Shown one piece after another: positions 41,346 through 51,420 of a DNA stretch of 64,000 nucleotides. The DNA comes from Cercospora beticola. Its lineage: Eukaryota; Ascomycota; Dothideomycetes; Mycosphaerellales; Mycosphaerellaceae. Under the pieces are notes generated by a model. The model was given only the letters and a program-made list of their open reading frames with translations, was not told where the DNA came from and made no database searches. The DNA lies in the NCBI RefSeq assembly GCF_033473495.1, contig NC_088938.1, positions 1,240,001 to 1,304,000 of the forward strand, read 5' to 3'. The position numbers and the translations under genes were made by a program. The first letter of the stretch is position 1. Each line of letters begins with the position of its first letter.

Positions 41346-42410
41346 ATGCCGTATGATGGGTTGCCAACTGGCATTGAACCTCAGGGTTTCACTGAACAAC
41401 AGGAGAACAGCAAGTCGAAATCAGATACTGGAGCAAAATCTGGAGACTGTTACAGTGATGGCCCCAAACCCTGTCCACGGCTACCAGTCGAACTCATGAG
41501 CCAGATATATGGTTGCACATTCTCTCCCTATCTCAATGCCGCCATTCACAACCGCGATTTCACTCTGATCAAAACCGAATCTGGATTTCACACTTTGGCC
41601 GAGACCGACTGCAAAGAAGCAATGGACTTCATGCTGGTCAACACAGAGCACAACGAGAAGTTCAGTGCTTATCTGAACAGGCACGCTCCCGTGCATGTTT
41701 CACTGGTCACCAAATTGACCCCGGTCGATGACTCTTCCTTCCATCTCACCATCAGAAGCGTTGACAACATACTCCCTACAATGGCAAGACAGCTTTACAT
41801 CAGTACCGAGATCGAAACTCCAGACGAATCCTTTGCCAACCCGGAAGACACATCCAAGTTTGAGTGGGAAGGTGATGTTCTCACGCCATGGCCAGTAGAT
41901 AGCCTGGCTGAGGAGGATATCATGGCGAATGAGATCTTTGCTCAGGCCTTCAGAAAGCACCTCGGCAAGGAACTTCCAGAAGATGTATGCATGACGGTCA
42001 CTCATTCAGAGGAAGAGGAGAGCATCGTGCAGCAGGTGGACAGACGCACTCAGTTCGACATCACAACCTCACCTACTTTTGTCGAACTCAAGAAGCGCCT
42101 GCAAGGTTGCGTCGACACAGAAGACATTTTCCTGGTTTTCGACAACGTCGGAGGAGGGTCGCTATCCGGTGAGGACGAATCTGGGGGCGAGTTCGACGGT
42201 ATGGTTTTCAAAGAGCTGGTTACGGCTGTGGAGCAGATTGCGCGAGTGAAGCGGTACGCTGTCCACGTCGGACGCTATGGGATGTTTGCGTCCCGCAAAG
42301 CTGGTCACATGTGGATCAGCCCCGAGGTGCTGCGCATCGATCGCGATGTGCCATGGTGGAGATTCAACGAGGAGTATTACGAGCTTCTCAGGGACTTGCA
42401 TATCCAGTGA
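41346..42410 (+). CDS. F-box-like orphan family protein, paralogue 1
   Basis: Single exon, 354 aa, intact. A short polar N-terminus leads to PRLPVELMSQIYGCTF, which resembles the first F-box helix. Motifs shared with the two downstream relatives: FTLIKTESG; NTEHNEKFSAYLNRHAPVHV; LYISTEIETPDESF; DTSKFEWEGD with WPVDSLAEED; ANEIFAQAFRKHL; FVELKKRLQGCVDTEDIFLVFD; KRYAVHVGRYGMFASRK; and the end LLRDLHIQ. I recognise no named domain beyond the F-box-like start, so function is unknown; a substrate-adaptor role would be inference. First of three tandem copies; its 5' flank is duplicated upstream of copy 2. Confidence 0.7.
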   Translation: MPYDGLPTGIEPQGFTEQQENSKSKSDTGAKSGDCYSDGPKPCPRLPVELMSQIYGCTFSPYLNAAIHNRDFTLIKTESGFHTLAETDCKEAMDFMLVNTEHNEKFSAYLNRHAPVHVSLVTKLTPVDDSSFHLTIRSVDNILPTMARQLYISTEIETPDESFANPEDTSKFEWEGDVLTPWPVDSLAEEDIMANEIFAQAFRKHLGKELPEDVCMTVTHSEEEESIVQQVDRRTQFDITTSPTFVELKKRLQGCVDTEDIFLVFDNVGGGSLSGEDESGGEFDGMVFKELVTAVEQIARVKRYAVHVGRYGMFASRKAGHMWISPEVLRIDRDVPWWRFNEEYYELLRDLHIQ

Positions 42411-42434
42411 TGAGCATGAGCATGAGCATGAGCA
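42411..42434. repeat. (TGAGCA)n hexamer microsatellite
   Basis: Four units of TGAGCA begin at the TGA stop codon of paralogue 1. Confidence 0.7.
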
Positions 42435-42789
42435 GCTGGCGCAGTCTACAGATCACTGAATCTTCGCACAGTGTCTGGAGACAGTCGGGCTGTCTCAAGA
42501 TCCATTTTGACGACCAAGCACCAACATTACACAGTATACCTTTACGAATCGAATATCAGCAACACGGCAAATTTGGCTTTGGCTGAGTCGGATGTCGACT
42601 CCACGAAAACAGCAGAGGCATGAAGCGTTGAGAATACTCCGAAATAGATACCAAATTGACACATGCACTGCACAAAATGTTCCCTACGTTTGATTGAGTT
42701 GATGCGCCAACATCGAGGTATGCACATTACACATTTATATTCAGATAGAAGCCGTCTCATATTGACTTCTGCTAGGCATTTCCCCCAAC

Positions 42790-43145
42790 CCACCTTCCGC
42801 GATTCAGCTCCTTGGCTCTGTGGAGGAGGCAGGTACTATTCATGGGCAACCAGCACCACATATTGCACTGGTGTACGCTGCCGACTACAGCAAACTCTCT
42901 CCTTTCCCCACCGTCTCACGGATGCGGCTTCCTACAAAACAACAGCGAAAGGTTTTCTTGAACTCGCTTTCCGGCGCTTACGCTTCTTGCTGAGCTCAGC
43001 ATGATTGTATACTTGGGCAAAGACCAACATACAGCAAATACCCTTTGCTTGCGGCAAACGGTTTGTTATCCAGGCACCAAACTCTCGAGCTATTAGAAGA
43101 GTCAAGTAGTTACTGACTTGCCAGGCGTTTTCCGGAGAGCTTGCC
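42790..43145. repeat. Duplicated flank, copy B (upstream of paralogue 2)
   Basis: Partner of 40416..40830; the shared blocks are listed there. Divergence and small indels show the duplication is not recent. Confidence 0.65.
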
Positions 43146-43924
43146 CCATTCTAAGTGATGGTACCGCAAGCCACCACAACCTGGACGTATTGCAGCATCC
43201 TCTGCGCTGTGCATTTTCTGCACTTCCACCTGTCATTTAAGTGTACTATAACACAATGTCTACACTTCTATCAAGTTGTATATGGCACTTTCTGCTGAGG
43301 ACCACGCCCCATTTCGCAGATCGCCAGGCTACAAATTTGGATCAGAACACTTTCTGTGCTCAACTCAAGCCACGCAGCTGAGGCCGGTCGGTAACTTCTA
43401 TTTTAGAGGCGCATTGCCAATCGTGCAAACAGGCCCCGCATAATCAAAGGGGCTGTACATTGGCACCGAGGTCGAGAATCCTCGCGGTCCCTTGGATATA
43501 CGCTGATATCACACTATACTCGAAACCTAGCCAGCGAGAGGGATCAGGCTTCATGCTAGTGGGAAAGTGCCATAATGACAAATCTGTGCTTCTCTCCAGC
43601 TTCCTTCACCTAGGGCTATGGTCATACAAGAATTCGGCAACCGGCTCGAGCTGTGTGCCCCGCCGTTGCCGGCACTGCTAACACAGGTGAATCTTCCCTC
43701 CGGGACTGGGATCATAATCGAAGCACAAAGCAGTTGGCGATTTTGACACATGGTATCAGGTGACCAAAAAAAACACCTGTGCAAATATCCACCCTGCATA
43801 GCGCGTTCACTACCTGCTTGCTTCACTGCACGATTGTGCTAGTTTCCACAATACATCAACCTCCCTACTGCTACGATGCTCTTCCTTCCACCTTTCTGAG
43901 CCGTGAGCTTGCACCGCAAATTCG
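43146..43924. other. Intergenic with relic; upstream of paralogue 2
   Basis: Apart from the exon relic at 43384, nothing is supported. It includes the presumed leader of the broken paralogue 2. Confidence 0.4.
43384..43482 (+). pseudogene. Exon relic of the F-box-like family
   Basis: About 99 bases align with 41721..41821 of paralogue 1. CCGGTCGRTRAC opens both, and the relic ends with a stretch reading GLYIGTEVENP against QLYISTEIETP. Frame is broken on both sides and no ORF continues. This is a fragment of a further family copy between paralogues 1 and 2. Confidence 0.5.
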
Positions 43925-45010
43925 ATGGCAAACGCGTCCAGAACAGACATCATGTCTGGTCGACCAGCATTCTCCGAACTCGAACCTCTGCTTCAAGAAC
44001 AACAGCAGCAGCCAATCGCTACGCCGTGTGAAGATGAAGACCGTCGTCGAGACTTCCTTGACTCTGACCTTCCATGGGAAACCATTAGCAACATATACTC
44101 CTATGTGCTACGAACCAAGATCTCGATGAGGGAGTACCAAAAAGACTTCACCTTAGTCAAGACCAAGGGCGGGCACAACTCTGTAACAGGAAGCATTGAC
44201 GACGATCTTGACCGCTTGCTGTTGACAAGCACGACACACAACGACCACGTCGGCCAGTATCTGCACAGGTCCGTCCCAATGCATGTTCAACTTGCTGCCA
44301 AGCTCAAATCGGGGTGCAACAACTGACGCGAGTTCAAGATCGAGAATCTTGACAGGATGATACCTACATCAGTACGCGGGCTGTACATCACTGCCCAGTG
44401 TGAGGTCGTTCATGAGACATTCAGCGACTCAGCAGACACTTCGACGGCAAAGTTCGAATGGGTCAATGGAGATGAGACAGCAGAATGGCCAGTTGATGGA
44501 ATCAGCGTCGAAGATGAGCTGGCTAACAATGCATTTGCGGAAGCGTTCAGACGTCATCTCAGCGACGAAAGCTCAGGTCAAGCACATCAGACGGACGAAG
44601 TCATACGTGAGGAAACCATAACAGGCACGGGATTTCGTGGCGAGATTACAAGAACAACCGCGTTTGCGGAGTTCAAGCGACGCCTTCACGCTTGTGAGGC
44701 GACAGAGGATATCGTATTGGTTTTCGACATCGAGACAGAAGATCCTTTCGCGGGAGAGCCGGATTTAGAATCGCAAGAAGCATTCTCTTTGTTCGAGCAA
44801 CTGATGGCTACCGTGGAGGGGATGCTCAGAATCAAGCGCTACAGCATCCATGTTGGACGCTTTTCAGCAACCAAGATCCGCAAGCTCAGCCAGGACTGGA
44901 AGGCAGCTGGTGTTATCCACATCAACCAAGAGACGGCTTTCGGACCCCACGACGAGATCCATTGCAAGTTGCTGTCGGATCTACACATTCAGTCACTGCC
45001 TCTACCATGA
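43925..45010 (+). pseudogene. F-box-like family paralogue 2, interrupted by one in-frame TGA
   Basis: One continuous reading frame of 362 codons from ATG 43925 to TGA 45008..45010, broken only by TGA at 44324..44326. The halves read DLPWETISNIYSYVL...HNDHVGQYLHRSVPMHVQL and GLYITAQCEVVHETF...LLSDLHIQ, collinear with paralogue 1. Around the stop, KL-(6 residues)-TGA-(22 residues) aligns without gaps to paralogue 1, where this position is Ser, so a TCA-to-TGA change would explain it. No splice pair can remove the stop while keeping the alignment. The rest of the frame is clean, so inactivation is recent or the stop is read through. Confidence 0.7.
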
Positions 45011-45798
45011 GTGGCTCTTCCAATTAACATTGGGTGTCTCAAGCTTCAAAGTAACGACAAGCATACACTCAATATCGACACGAAAATTAATGACAGTACG
45101 ATGAAGTGGCAACGCTCGGCCTATCACAGCCACAGGAATCGCAAGCAAGAAGTATGATGAATCGTATGACCACCGCACAAGTCATTCTCTACGCCCGAAG
45201 CGGCTAAGAAGAAGAATACAACAGCAGGTAGCCGTGCTGTTTGATGCCATAAACGAAATATCAGTATGAAACTCTCGCTTCTATCATTTGCACAACCCGA
45301 ATTCCGTTCCAGCCTGCGAATGATCTATTTACCCGACTATCGGCAGAGGACACATGCTTCTCCGATGCATGTGAAAATATCTCTGAAATTCTCGAGTCTC
45401 CTCAAGTGCTGATCAGAGCTATGCAGTGAATCAACGCAACACGCTTGCCAGCTTCACATGCTCCACAGTGTCTTATCATTCGCATCGGTCAAGCTCTGTC
45501 AGTGCTACACTAGTGGTTATGAAGAACACATGCTGGCATCATGCACTTAGCAGCTTGTGATGGCTCTCAGGACAGGTGAATGTCTGTCCTCTTCTTCCGT
45601 GCACTCTTAGCACTCTCTCCTCTTCTATAAGATGGGGTTTCTCAAGACCTTGCAACTCTTTCCGCTATCGCACACTTCTAGTGCTACCTGCAACCTGAAT
45701 ATTAACACGAACCCACCCATGTCCACATCCATCCTAACCCACCTCTTCGACGACTCACAACAAACATAGCTTGAACCCACAAGCACCTTACCGTCTTC
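45011..45798. other. Intergenic: between paralogues 2 and 3
   Basis: 788 bases. The first 100 resemble the 3' flank of paralogue 1 (GTCTCAAG, ACGAC, AAGCA in order). A TATAAG lies near 45626. No gene is supported. Confidence 0.4.
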
Positions 45799-47067
45799 AT
45801 GGATTGCCACACCATGGCTCTCCCTTCACCAATGGACTGGACGTCCTCCAACAACGATACCAATGCTCTTACAGCCACAGACAAGACTCCGATCGAGGAG
45901 CTTCCATTTGAGCTACTACAACATGTCTATAGCTACATTGGTCTCCCATTACGATGCATCCATCACTCGACATATGACAGAGTGATTATCATGACGAAGA
46001 CGACCTATGGTCACGACAGGATACTGATTGTGGACCATGAAGACCTTGCCAGGTCTCTGTCCTTGAGCAAGCTATTGCATGACAGGATTGGCTCGTTGAT
46101 GCACAGGAAGGTTCCGCTGCATTTTCAGGTCAACATGGTCGTGAAGAGAAGCACAGATGGCATGGAGGCTGAAGTGGCACATTCATCACTTGCTGATGTG
46201 ATCCCTCTATCTACTCACAAGGTTGTGAGAAATGGACGGTCTGAGATTGAAGCTATCAGCACCATCCACTCTCGTGGAGTTTTCATTCACATCGATTGCG
46301 ATGCGACATCGTTCTCTTTGGATCCTGTGGAACAGGAGGATGATCTTATCAGCAACCTGGACGAGCCTTCTCAATTCGACTGGATCCACACCACTGGCTG
46401 TGATGATCTTGTTGAAGGAAACGATTGGGCGGACGAGTTTGGAAACTACGAGTCCCTCGACTCCGCATTCACCCTTGATACTTTCACTGCCTCCGACACT
46501 CTAAGCACTGTTACAGAACAGAACGCCCATCAGTGGATGCCATCCTGGGACAGCGATGACGACCGTCAAGAATCAAAGGGGCCGGGCTCGAACAACGAAG
46601 AAGAGATCAATCGCCATATCGTGTCTTCGTTTGACTTCGAGGGCTTGCGTCAGCGCCTCATTCTATGTCACAACACAGAAGACCTGGCGATCATTGTGAA
46701 CACAAGAATCGACGAGCACGGTCATCAGGAGCAAGAATTGCACACAGGTCGGACGAACATCTTCCACGACGCATTGATCCAGATTGTCGAGCAGATGCCA
46801 AGATTGAGACGGTATGCTGTCCGCGTCAATCGATTCACGGCATTCGGGTCCCGCCAGAGAGGCCAGGCATGGACGGACACCGGGGTGGAGAGAGTCTCTC
46901 ACCAAGGTGGATACGAGGACGGGTACGGAACGCTCCTGGACGGTTTGCACGTCCGTTACGAACCAACGGGGAGGTCAGGCAACTGTGTCTGCGGCTGCGT
47001 CGGCGCACAGAAGACTGACGAGGAGAAGGAGTATGCTGGTGGACCAGTCGCCTTTGACTTTTGGTGA
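45799..47067 (+). CDS. F-box-like orphan family protein, paralogue 3
   Basis: Single exon, 422 aa, the most diverged of the three. F-box-like start: EELPFELLQHVYSYIGLPLR. Family landmarks persist: HDRIGSLMHRKVPLHFQV, SQFDWIHTTG, FEGLRQRLILCHNTEDLAIIV, RLRRYAVRVNRFTAFGSRQRG and LLDGLHVRYE. It differs by an acidic Ser/Thr/Asp insert (about 210-270) and a Cys-containing tail (NCVCGCVGAQ) beyond the point where the other two end. Function unknown. A second frame overlaps the tail and stays open to 47266; see findings. Confidence 0.68.
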   Translation: MDCHTMALPSPMDWTSSNNDTNALTATDKTPIEELPFELLQHVYSYIGLPLRCIHHSTYDRVIIMTKTTYGHDRILIVDHEDLARSLSLSKLLHDRIGSLMHRKVPLHFQVNMVVKRSTDGMEAEVAHSSLADVIPLSTHKVVRNGRSEIEAISTIHSRGVFIHIDCDATSFSLDPVEQEDDLISNLDEPSQFDWIHTTGCDDLVEGNDWADEFGNYESLDSAFTLDTFTASDTLSTVTEQNAHQWMPSWDSDDDRQESKGPGSNNEEEINRHIVSSFDFEGLRQRLILCHNTEDLAIIVNTRIDEHGHQEQELHTGRTNIFHDALIQIVEQMPRLRRYAVRVNRFTAFGSRQRGQAWTDTGVERVSHQGGYEDGYGTLLDGLHVRYEPTGRSGNCVCGCVGAQKTDEEKEYAGGPVAFDFW

Positions 47068-47663
47068 AGGTGCCGGCTTTGACAATAGCATTTATGGAAG
47101 TGAGGTAGCGTTTTCGTACTCGGAGACGCGCGCGAGAACGAGAAGAAGTCCAAAAGTACTTCGAACACAAGCGAATGGCATCGAGCCTCTCGATACGGAA
47201 ATCTTTGAGGTCGAGGCATCCGAAAGTATGGGAGTTGTTTTCGTCGCAGAACCGGAAGAAGAATAGATTAGACCAAAGACAACGACGGACTTATGATCAT
47301 TTCAGATCACTCACGCAGTGACTTTGACCCGTTCTTCATCTCTATCGTTGCTAATCCGCACTCTGCAGAGCAGGAGTAGAGGAGGTATTGGTCCAGATCT
47401 GAATTTAGATCAAGAGATCTTCTGCGAATAGAGAATAGGTTCGTGATAATCGAGGCTTTTCGTTACTGACACACTCCAGGGAGAGCTTAATACTGCCTTT
47501 TTGGGAAGGATGTCGTTGCTTTGACACCTCACTATCCAGATTGATTAATCAGCAAGGGGTCCACATTTTACGTCATGTATACAACAGAATATTGAAGATG
47601 CCAGTCTTCGTCCTACTCGTCAACAACAATTTCTCGACTGTCTTCGCTTCGTACCATCACAAA
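47068..47663. other. Intergenic: upstream of NmrA-like gene
   Basis: 596 bases. Frames from paralogue 3 run into the left side. No domain or RNA gene. Confidence 0.4.
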
Positions 47664-48599
47664 ATGGCTGGTAAACTAGCTATCATCGGTGCCAGTGGCA
47701 AATTGGGGTTCGCAACTTTGAATGCTCTCCTGGACCACAAGCTCATTTCGCCCGAGAACATTGTCTGCACAACTTCATCAGACGAAGGTGCCAGGAGACT
47801 TGAACCAGCACGCAAGCAAGGAGTCGAGATCAGATCCGCCAACTGGGAAGACCACAAATCATGGGACGAAGCACTTCAAGGATGCGAAAAGGTTTTCCTG
47901 ATCTCCTCTGCTCGAATCGAAAAAGACTTCAATGATGCGCCGCATGGAGAAGGCCGGGAAGCAGACCATTTCCCAGCAATCGAAGCTGCTCGTCAAACCG
48001 GAGTCAAGCACGTCTATTACACCAGTTTAGCATTCGCGAACCCAAGTTTGAGCCGGGTCATGAAAGCACACGAGCGAACCGAGGAGTATTTGAAGCAAAG
48101 CGGGTTGAAGTACACCCTGATCCGCGAAGGACTGTACAACGAGAGCTGGCCGCTCTACTTTGGACACTATGACGTGAAGAACGATCAGAGAACAGAAGTT
48201 GTCGTAGGCGGCGATAGCAAGATCAGCTGGACTTCCATTCCGGATCTTGGACTAGCCAACGCAATCATCTTGTCCGATCCGAGCGAGACGTGGGAAGGCA
48301 AGACCTTCTACCTTTCGCAAAGGAAAGCACATTCGCTCGAAGAGGTTGCTGCGATGGTATCGAAGGCAAAGAGCAACCAAGTCAGCCTCAAAGTGGTGTC
48401 GAGAGAAGAGCACGAGAAGCACCACGTGGAGGAGCGAGGAATGCCAGAGCCGTTCATCAAGTGGTGGAGTAAGACGTACGATGCTCTTCGAGAGAAGGAG
48501 TGTGAGATTAATGATCCCACTTTGGAGACGTTGCTTGAGACCAAGGGTGTCAAACCGAAGCAGATGGAGGAGACAGTGGAAGAAGCTTTCCACTCTTGA
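47664..48599 (+). CDS. NmrA-like NAD(P)H-binding reductase (atypical SDR)
   Basis: Single exon, 311 aa from MAGKLAIIGASGKLG; the dinucleotide-binding GASGKLG lies at 9-15. Further family features: VFLISSARIEKDF, GVKHVYYTSLAFANPSLSRV, KQSGLKYTLIREGLYNESWP and SWTSIPDLGLANAIIL. This is the QOR2/NmrA-type group, which either reduces quinones and similar substrates or senses NADP. The catalytic YxxxK of classical SDRs is absent, as usual for this group. An upstream in-frame Met at 47598 is possible, but the chosen start fits the family. Confidence 0.88.
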   Translation: MAGKLAIIGASGKLGFATLNALLDHKLISPENIVCTTSSDEGARRLEPARKQGVEIRSANWEDHKSWDEALQGCEKVFLISSARIEKDFNDAPHGEGREADHFPAIEAARQTGVKHVYYTSLAFANPSLSRVMKAHERTEEYLKQSGLKYTLIREGLYNESWPLYFGHYDVKNDQRTEVVVGGDSKISWTSIPDLGLANAIILSDPSETWEGKTFYLSQRKAHSLEEVAAMVSKAKSNQVSLKVVSREEHEKHHVEERGMPEPFIKWWSKTYDALREKECEINDPTLETLLETKGVKPKQMEETVEEAFHS

Positions 48600-49479
48600 A
48601 CTTGAAGCAAAATCTATACAACTTTTGCCAGAGCCTAGCCGACACGGACTCCGGATGTGTTAATCTTGGTCAAAGTTGGCCCAAAATGCCGGAATATATA
48701 TGGACGGGCAATGAACGGCCAGGACATATGTTCACTGAACGAATGTGGGCGTCTTGGCTGTTATGAGGCTGCCGAATGTGAGCCTGGTAGACGCTTTTAT
48801 CTCGCTGCCAGATGCGGAAGTTTCGTTTGCGACCCTTTCGGTATCGATTCGAGTCATTGTCGACAGCGGGTTTTGAAAGTGGCCTTGCCCTGCTTGCAGA
48901 TCGAACTGCATGATGGAAGGGCGTGAAACTCCGCCGCGGGAGCTGCATCAAAGCTAGCTATGATAGTATGGAGAACTGTGGCTCTGCCAAGCCATTAAAC
49001 AGCTGCTAGCAGGACGTGAATGAGTAGTCGCGGCCCGCAGTCTTGTTGGGAAGGCACCACGAGAAGGAAGTCACTGCCCAATGAGTGATACCTGCACGTG
49101 CGCAAAGCAATCAGTAGGCCTTGCGTCACATGAAGGCAGTTCATCGATTCAATGTTGCCTCCCAGCTCATGGCAGATGCTGCTACATATCGTTACCGCTT
49201 GACTTTCTGCTCCGCAGCGATATATGTCTTGCATCTCCTATTTCCACACCAACATACCTTGTGTGGTCTTTGCCGCAACAACCCTTTCCGAAGAACATCA
49301 GCCGTCGGATCGCACTCTCTTAGCTGTGGCTAATTCAAACCTATGGTCCTACGAAGACACACCACCGGTGCCCAGGTCTCTTTCTGCCACAACTCACCGA
49401 AGAAGAGTTCAATATTGACATACTGTAATCGCTAGAAATTCGTAGCCCTTTGTCTCACAGGCGCCATAACCTACAGGAC
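48600..49479. other. Intergenic, no supported gene
   Basis: 880 bases. A Cys-rich short frame (48657..48926) has no signal peptide and no family match. Otherwise empty. Confidence 0.45.
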
Positions 49480-50559
49480 ATGTCGTCTAACAGATTCGAA
49501 GGACAGCCAGAAGGCCAGCGGACTCAAGTTCAGACCAGGCACGCCCACTTCGCCACTCCAGCACTCCCCGCTCGAACCGCCTCACAAGACCCCGGAGTCG
49601 TCACTCTCTCCCTCAAAACAACACGCGACCCCCACTCCATCGCAGAAGCGCTCAACTCCTACTCACCTCGACAAACCCCTTTCCACCTCCTCTCACCAAC
49701 CCAAATCTGCGACGAAAAAGTCATCCGCCATGACCACACCGTCGCACAGCACTTCGAAAGCCAATCACAACAGCCACGAAGTATCGACAACGACACCCAT
49801 CCGCACAAGAAAATCGTAATACACCACCGCGAGCTCGTCGGCCTCAACCTCATTTCCAACCTGACCCGAATCCAATACGGATACTGGCATGACGAACCGG
49901 CCTGCCTCATAGGATTCACATTTCAGTTTCTCGGGAGTGAACACGGACATAGATGGGTTCGATTCGACAGAGCGGATGTGACGATCAAGTTCCACAAAAC
50001 AGAAAGTGAAGCTGAGGGGCAAGACCCTGAAGTCGTTGATTTTGGGCCCAAACATCTGGTAACTGGCAACAATGGAACAGAAGAGAAGCGCGAATGGCAT
50101 CTGTCCGCCAACCTTCCAGCCGTCACGCTCGGCGCCATACCAGTGCTAGGGCTCACAGCAGGAGTGTCCCGCACATACGACAAACGATACGCCTCGTCTG
50201 TAGAAGGAGCGAGTGTACCATCGCATGGACACACAGCACCAGATTTGGTACGATTTTGGATTCGAGAGGATGCGAAGCAAAGGGAAGGATTGCCGCTGGA
50301 GCTCGACTGTGCTATCGTCGTCACGTTTGCAGCGCCAGCGAGTTTCCGAGCTACAGTGAGCGTGAAAGCAGGAGCAGTGTTTGATATGTTGGCGCAACCA
50401 TGGAGTGAGGCGGAGCCGGTTCTGTTTCAGCATGGGGTTGAGCTTGGAGAGCCGGTAGGCAAGGCTAAGATGGGTATGGTCGACTTCGCGACTTTGGATG
50501 TGCGAGATTGGGGGCAAATGGTAGGGGCGGAAGGGATGCTTGAAGCTGGAAAGCGGTGA
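49480..50559 (+). CDS. Orphan protein, beta-rich, unknown function
   Basis: Single exon, 359 aa from MSSNRFEGQPEG. The first 110 residues are polar and Pro/Ser/Gln-rich. The middle and end look beta-rich (ACLIGFTFQFLG, RADVTIKF, KREWHLSANLPAVTLG, RFWIREDAKQREGLPLELD, ATVSVKAGAVFD). No transmembrane segment, signal peptide or catalytic motif is visible, and I do not recognise the family. The coding strand flips from C-rich (49530-49870) to G-rich (50230-50560). The open frame, length and codon continuity support a real gene. Confidence 0.65.
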   Translation: MSSNRFEGQPEGQRTQVQTRHAHFATPALPARTASQDPGVVTLSLKTTRDPHSIAEALNSYSPRQTPFHLLSPTQICDEKVIRHDHTVAQHFESQSQQPRSIDNDTHPHKKIVIHHRELVGLNLISNLTRIQYGYWHDEPACLIGFTFQFLGSEHGHRWVRFDRADVTIKFHKTESEAEGQDPEVVDFGPKHLVTGNNGTEEKREWHLSANLPAVTLGAIPVLGLTAGVSRTYDKRYASSVEGASVPSHGHTAPDLVRFWIREDAKQREGLPLELDCAIVVTFAAPASFRATVSVKAGAVFDMLAQPWSEAEPVLFQHGVELGEPVGKAKMGMVDFATLDVRDWGQMVGAEGMLEAGKR

Positions 50560-51420
50560 GGATTGTGGGTTGAAAGTACAATCGTAAATTCCTAGGATCA
50601 CTAGCGAACATTACGACGCATTCCTAGCTTTCTTGGAAAGACGGACTTCTGCGGAACTGTCATGAAGATACCGCTGATAGATGCCAAAGCAGTTGCGTAC
50701 TTCCGGGGTTCCTTTTGCTTCGAGCTCTGTGATTCTCGTCGTCCTTCTCATGCCGGCATGGTTGTGAGAAATGACTTAAGTAGACCCAGGCCTAGGCTAT
50801 GTGGAGCCAAGATGTTAGTCTAAGGCGGGTTCTTGGCCGAAAACCTCGAGCTAGGATAGCGCCGTAGCAGTGGTGCGCTATACGAGCCACTTTCGAGGCC
50901 TAGAATTTTGATTAGCCAATTGAAATCGTCAAAAGGCTCTGCAAGGGCCGCCGAGGTTTGTGTTTGCGACCAGGCGTAATCCCGATTAACCGGTTCAGCC
51001 AAGTTGATGTTGAACCACTTCTTTCTGCTACTCCAGCGTGGCTTGATCGTTCTGAATGATCAACATGTTGATCAGAGAGTTGAGGCTGGTTGGCTGAATG
51101 TGATCATTGCAAAGAAATACAGATCTTCCAGAAGTTGGTTTCGGGAGGGAACAACGCGTCTATTCAAGTGAGAAGCAGCATACCGCCATTGTGAAACAAG
51201 AGCAGCGACGTCGTACTCTAATTCGAGGCGAGCAATCATGGAAGTCGGTCGTCGCGGACGGCTGATAATAAGTCTCTCTTGGCAAGCTGATCTAGATGGG
51301 CCCACGGAAAAGAATATCTTTCAGTGATCATGAGGACGTCAACGGAAGCATATTGACTTACCAGGAAGACGAACAATCGAAGACAGACATTCTGAACTGT
51401 CTTCCAGTCTGCGAGGCACG
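50560..51420. other. Intergenic, no supported gene
   Basis: 861 bases of short chance frames. No repeat or RNA gene recognised. Confidence 0.45.

Noticed and set aside
48657..48926. Cys-rich small protein
   Set aside because: No signal peptide, no homologue recognised, weak start context.
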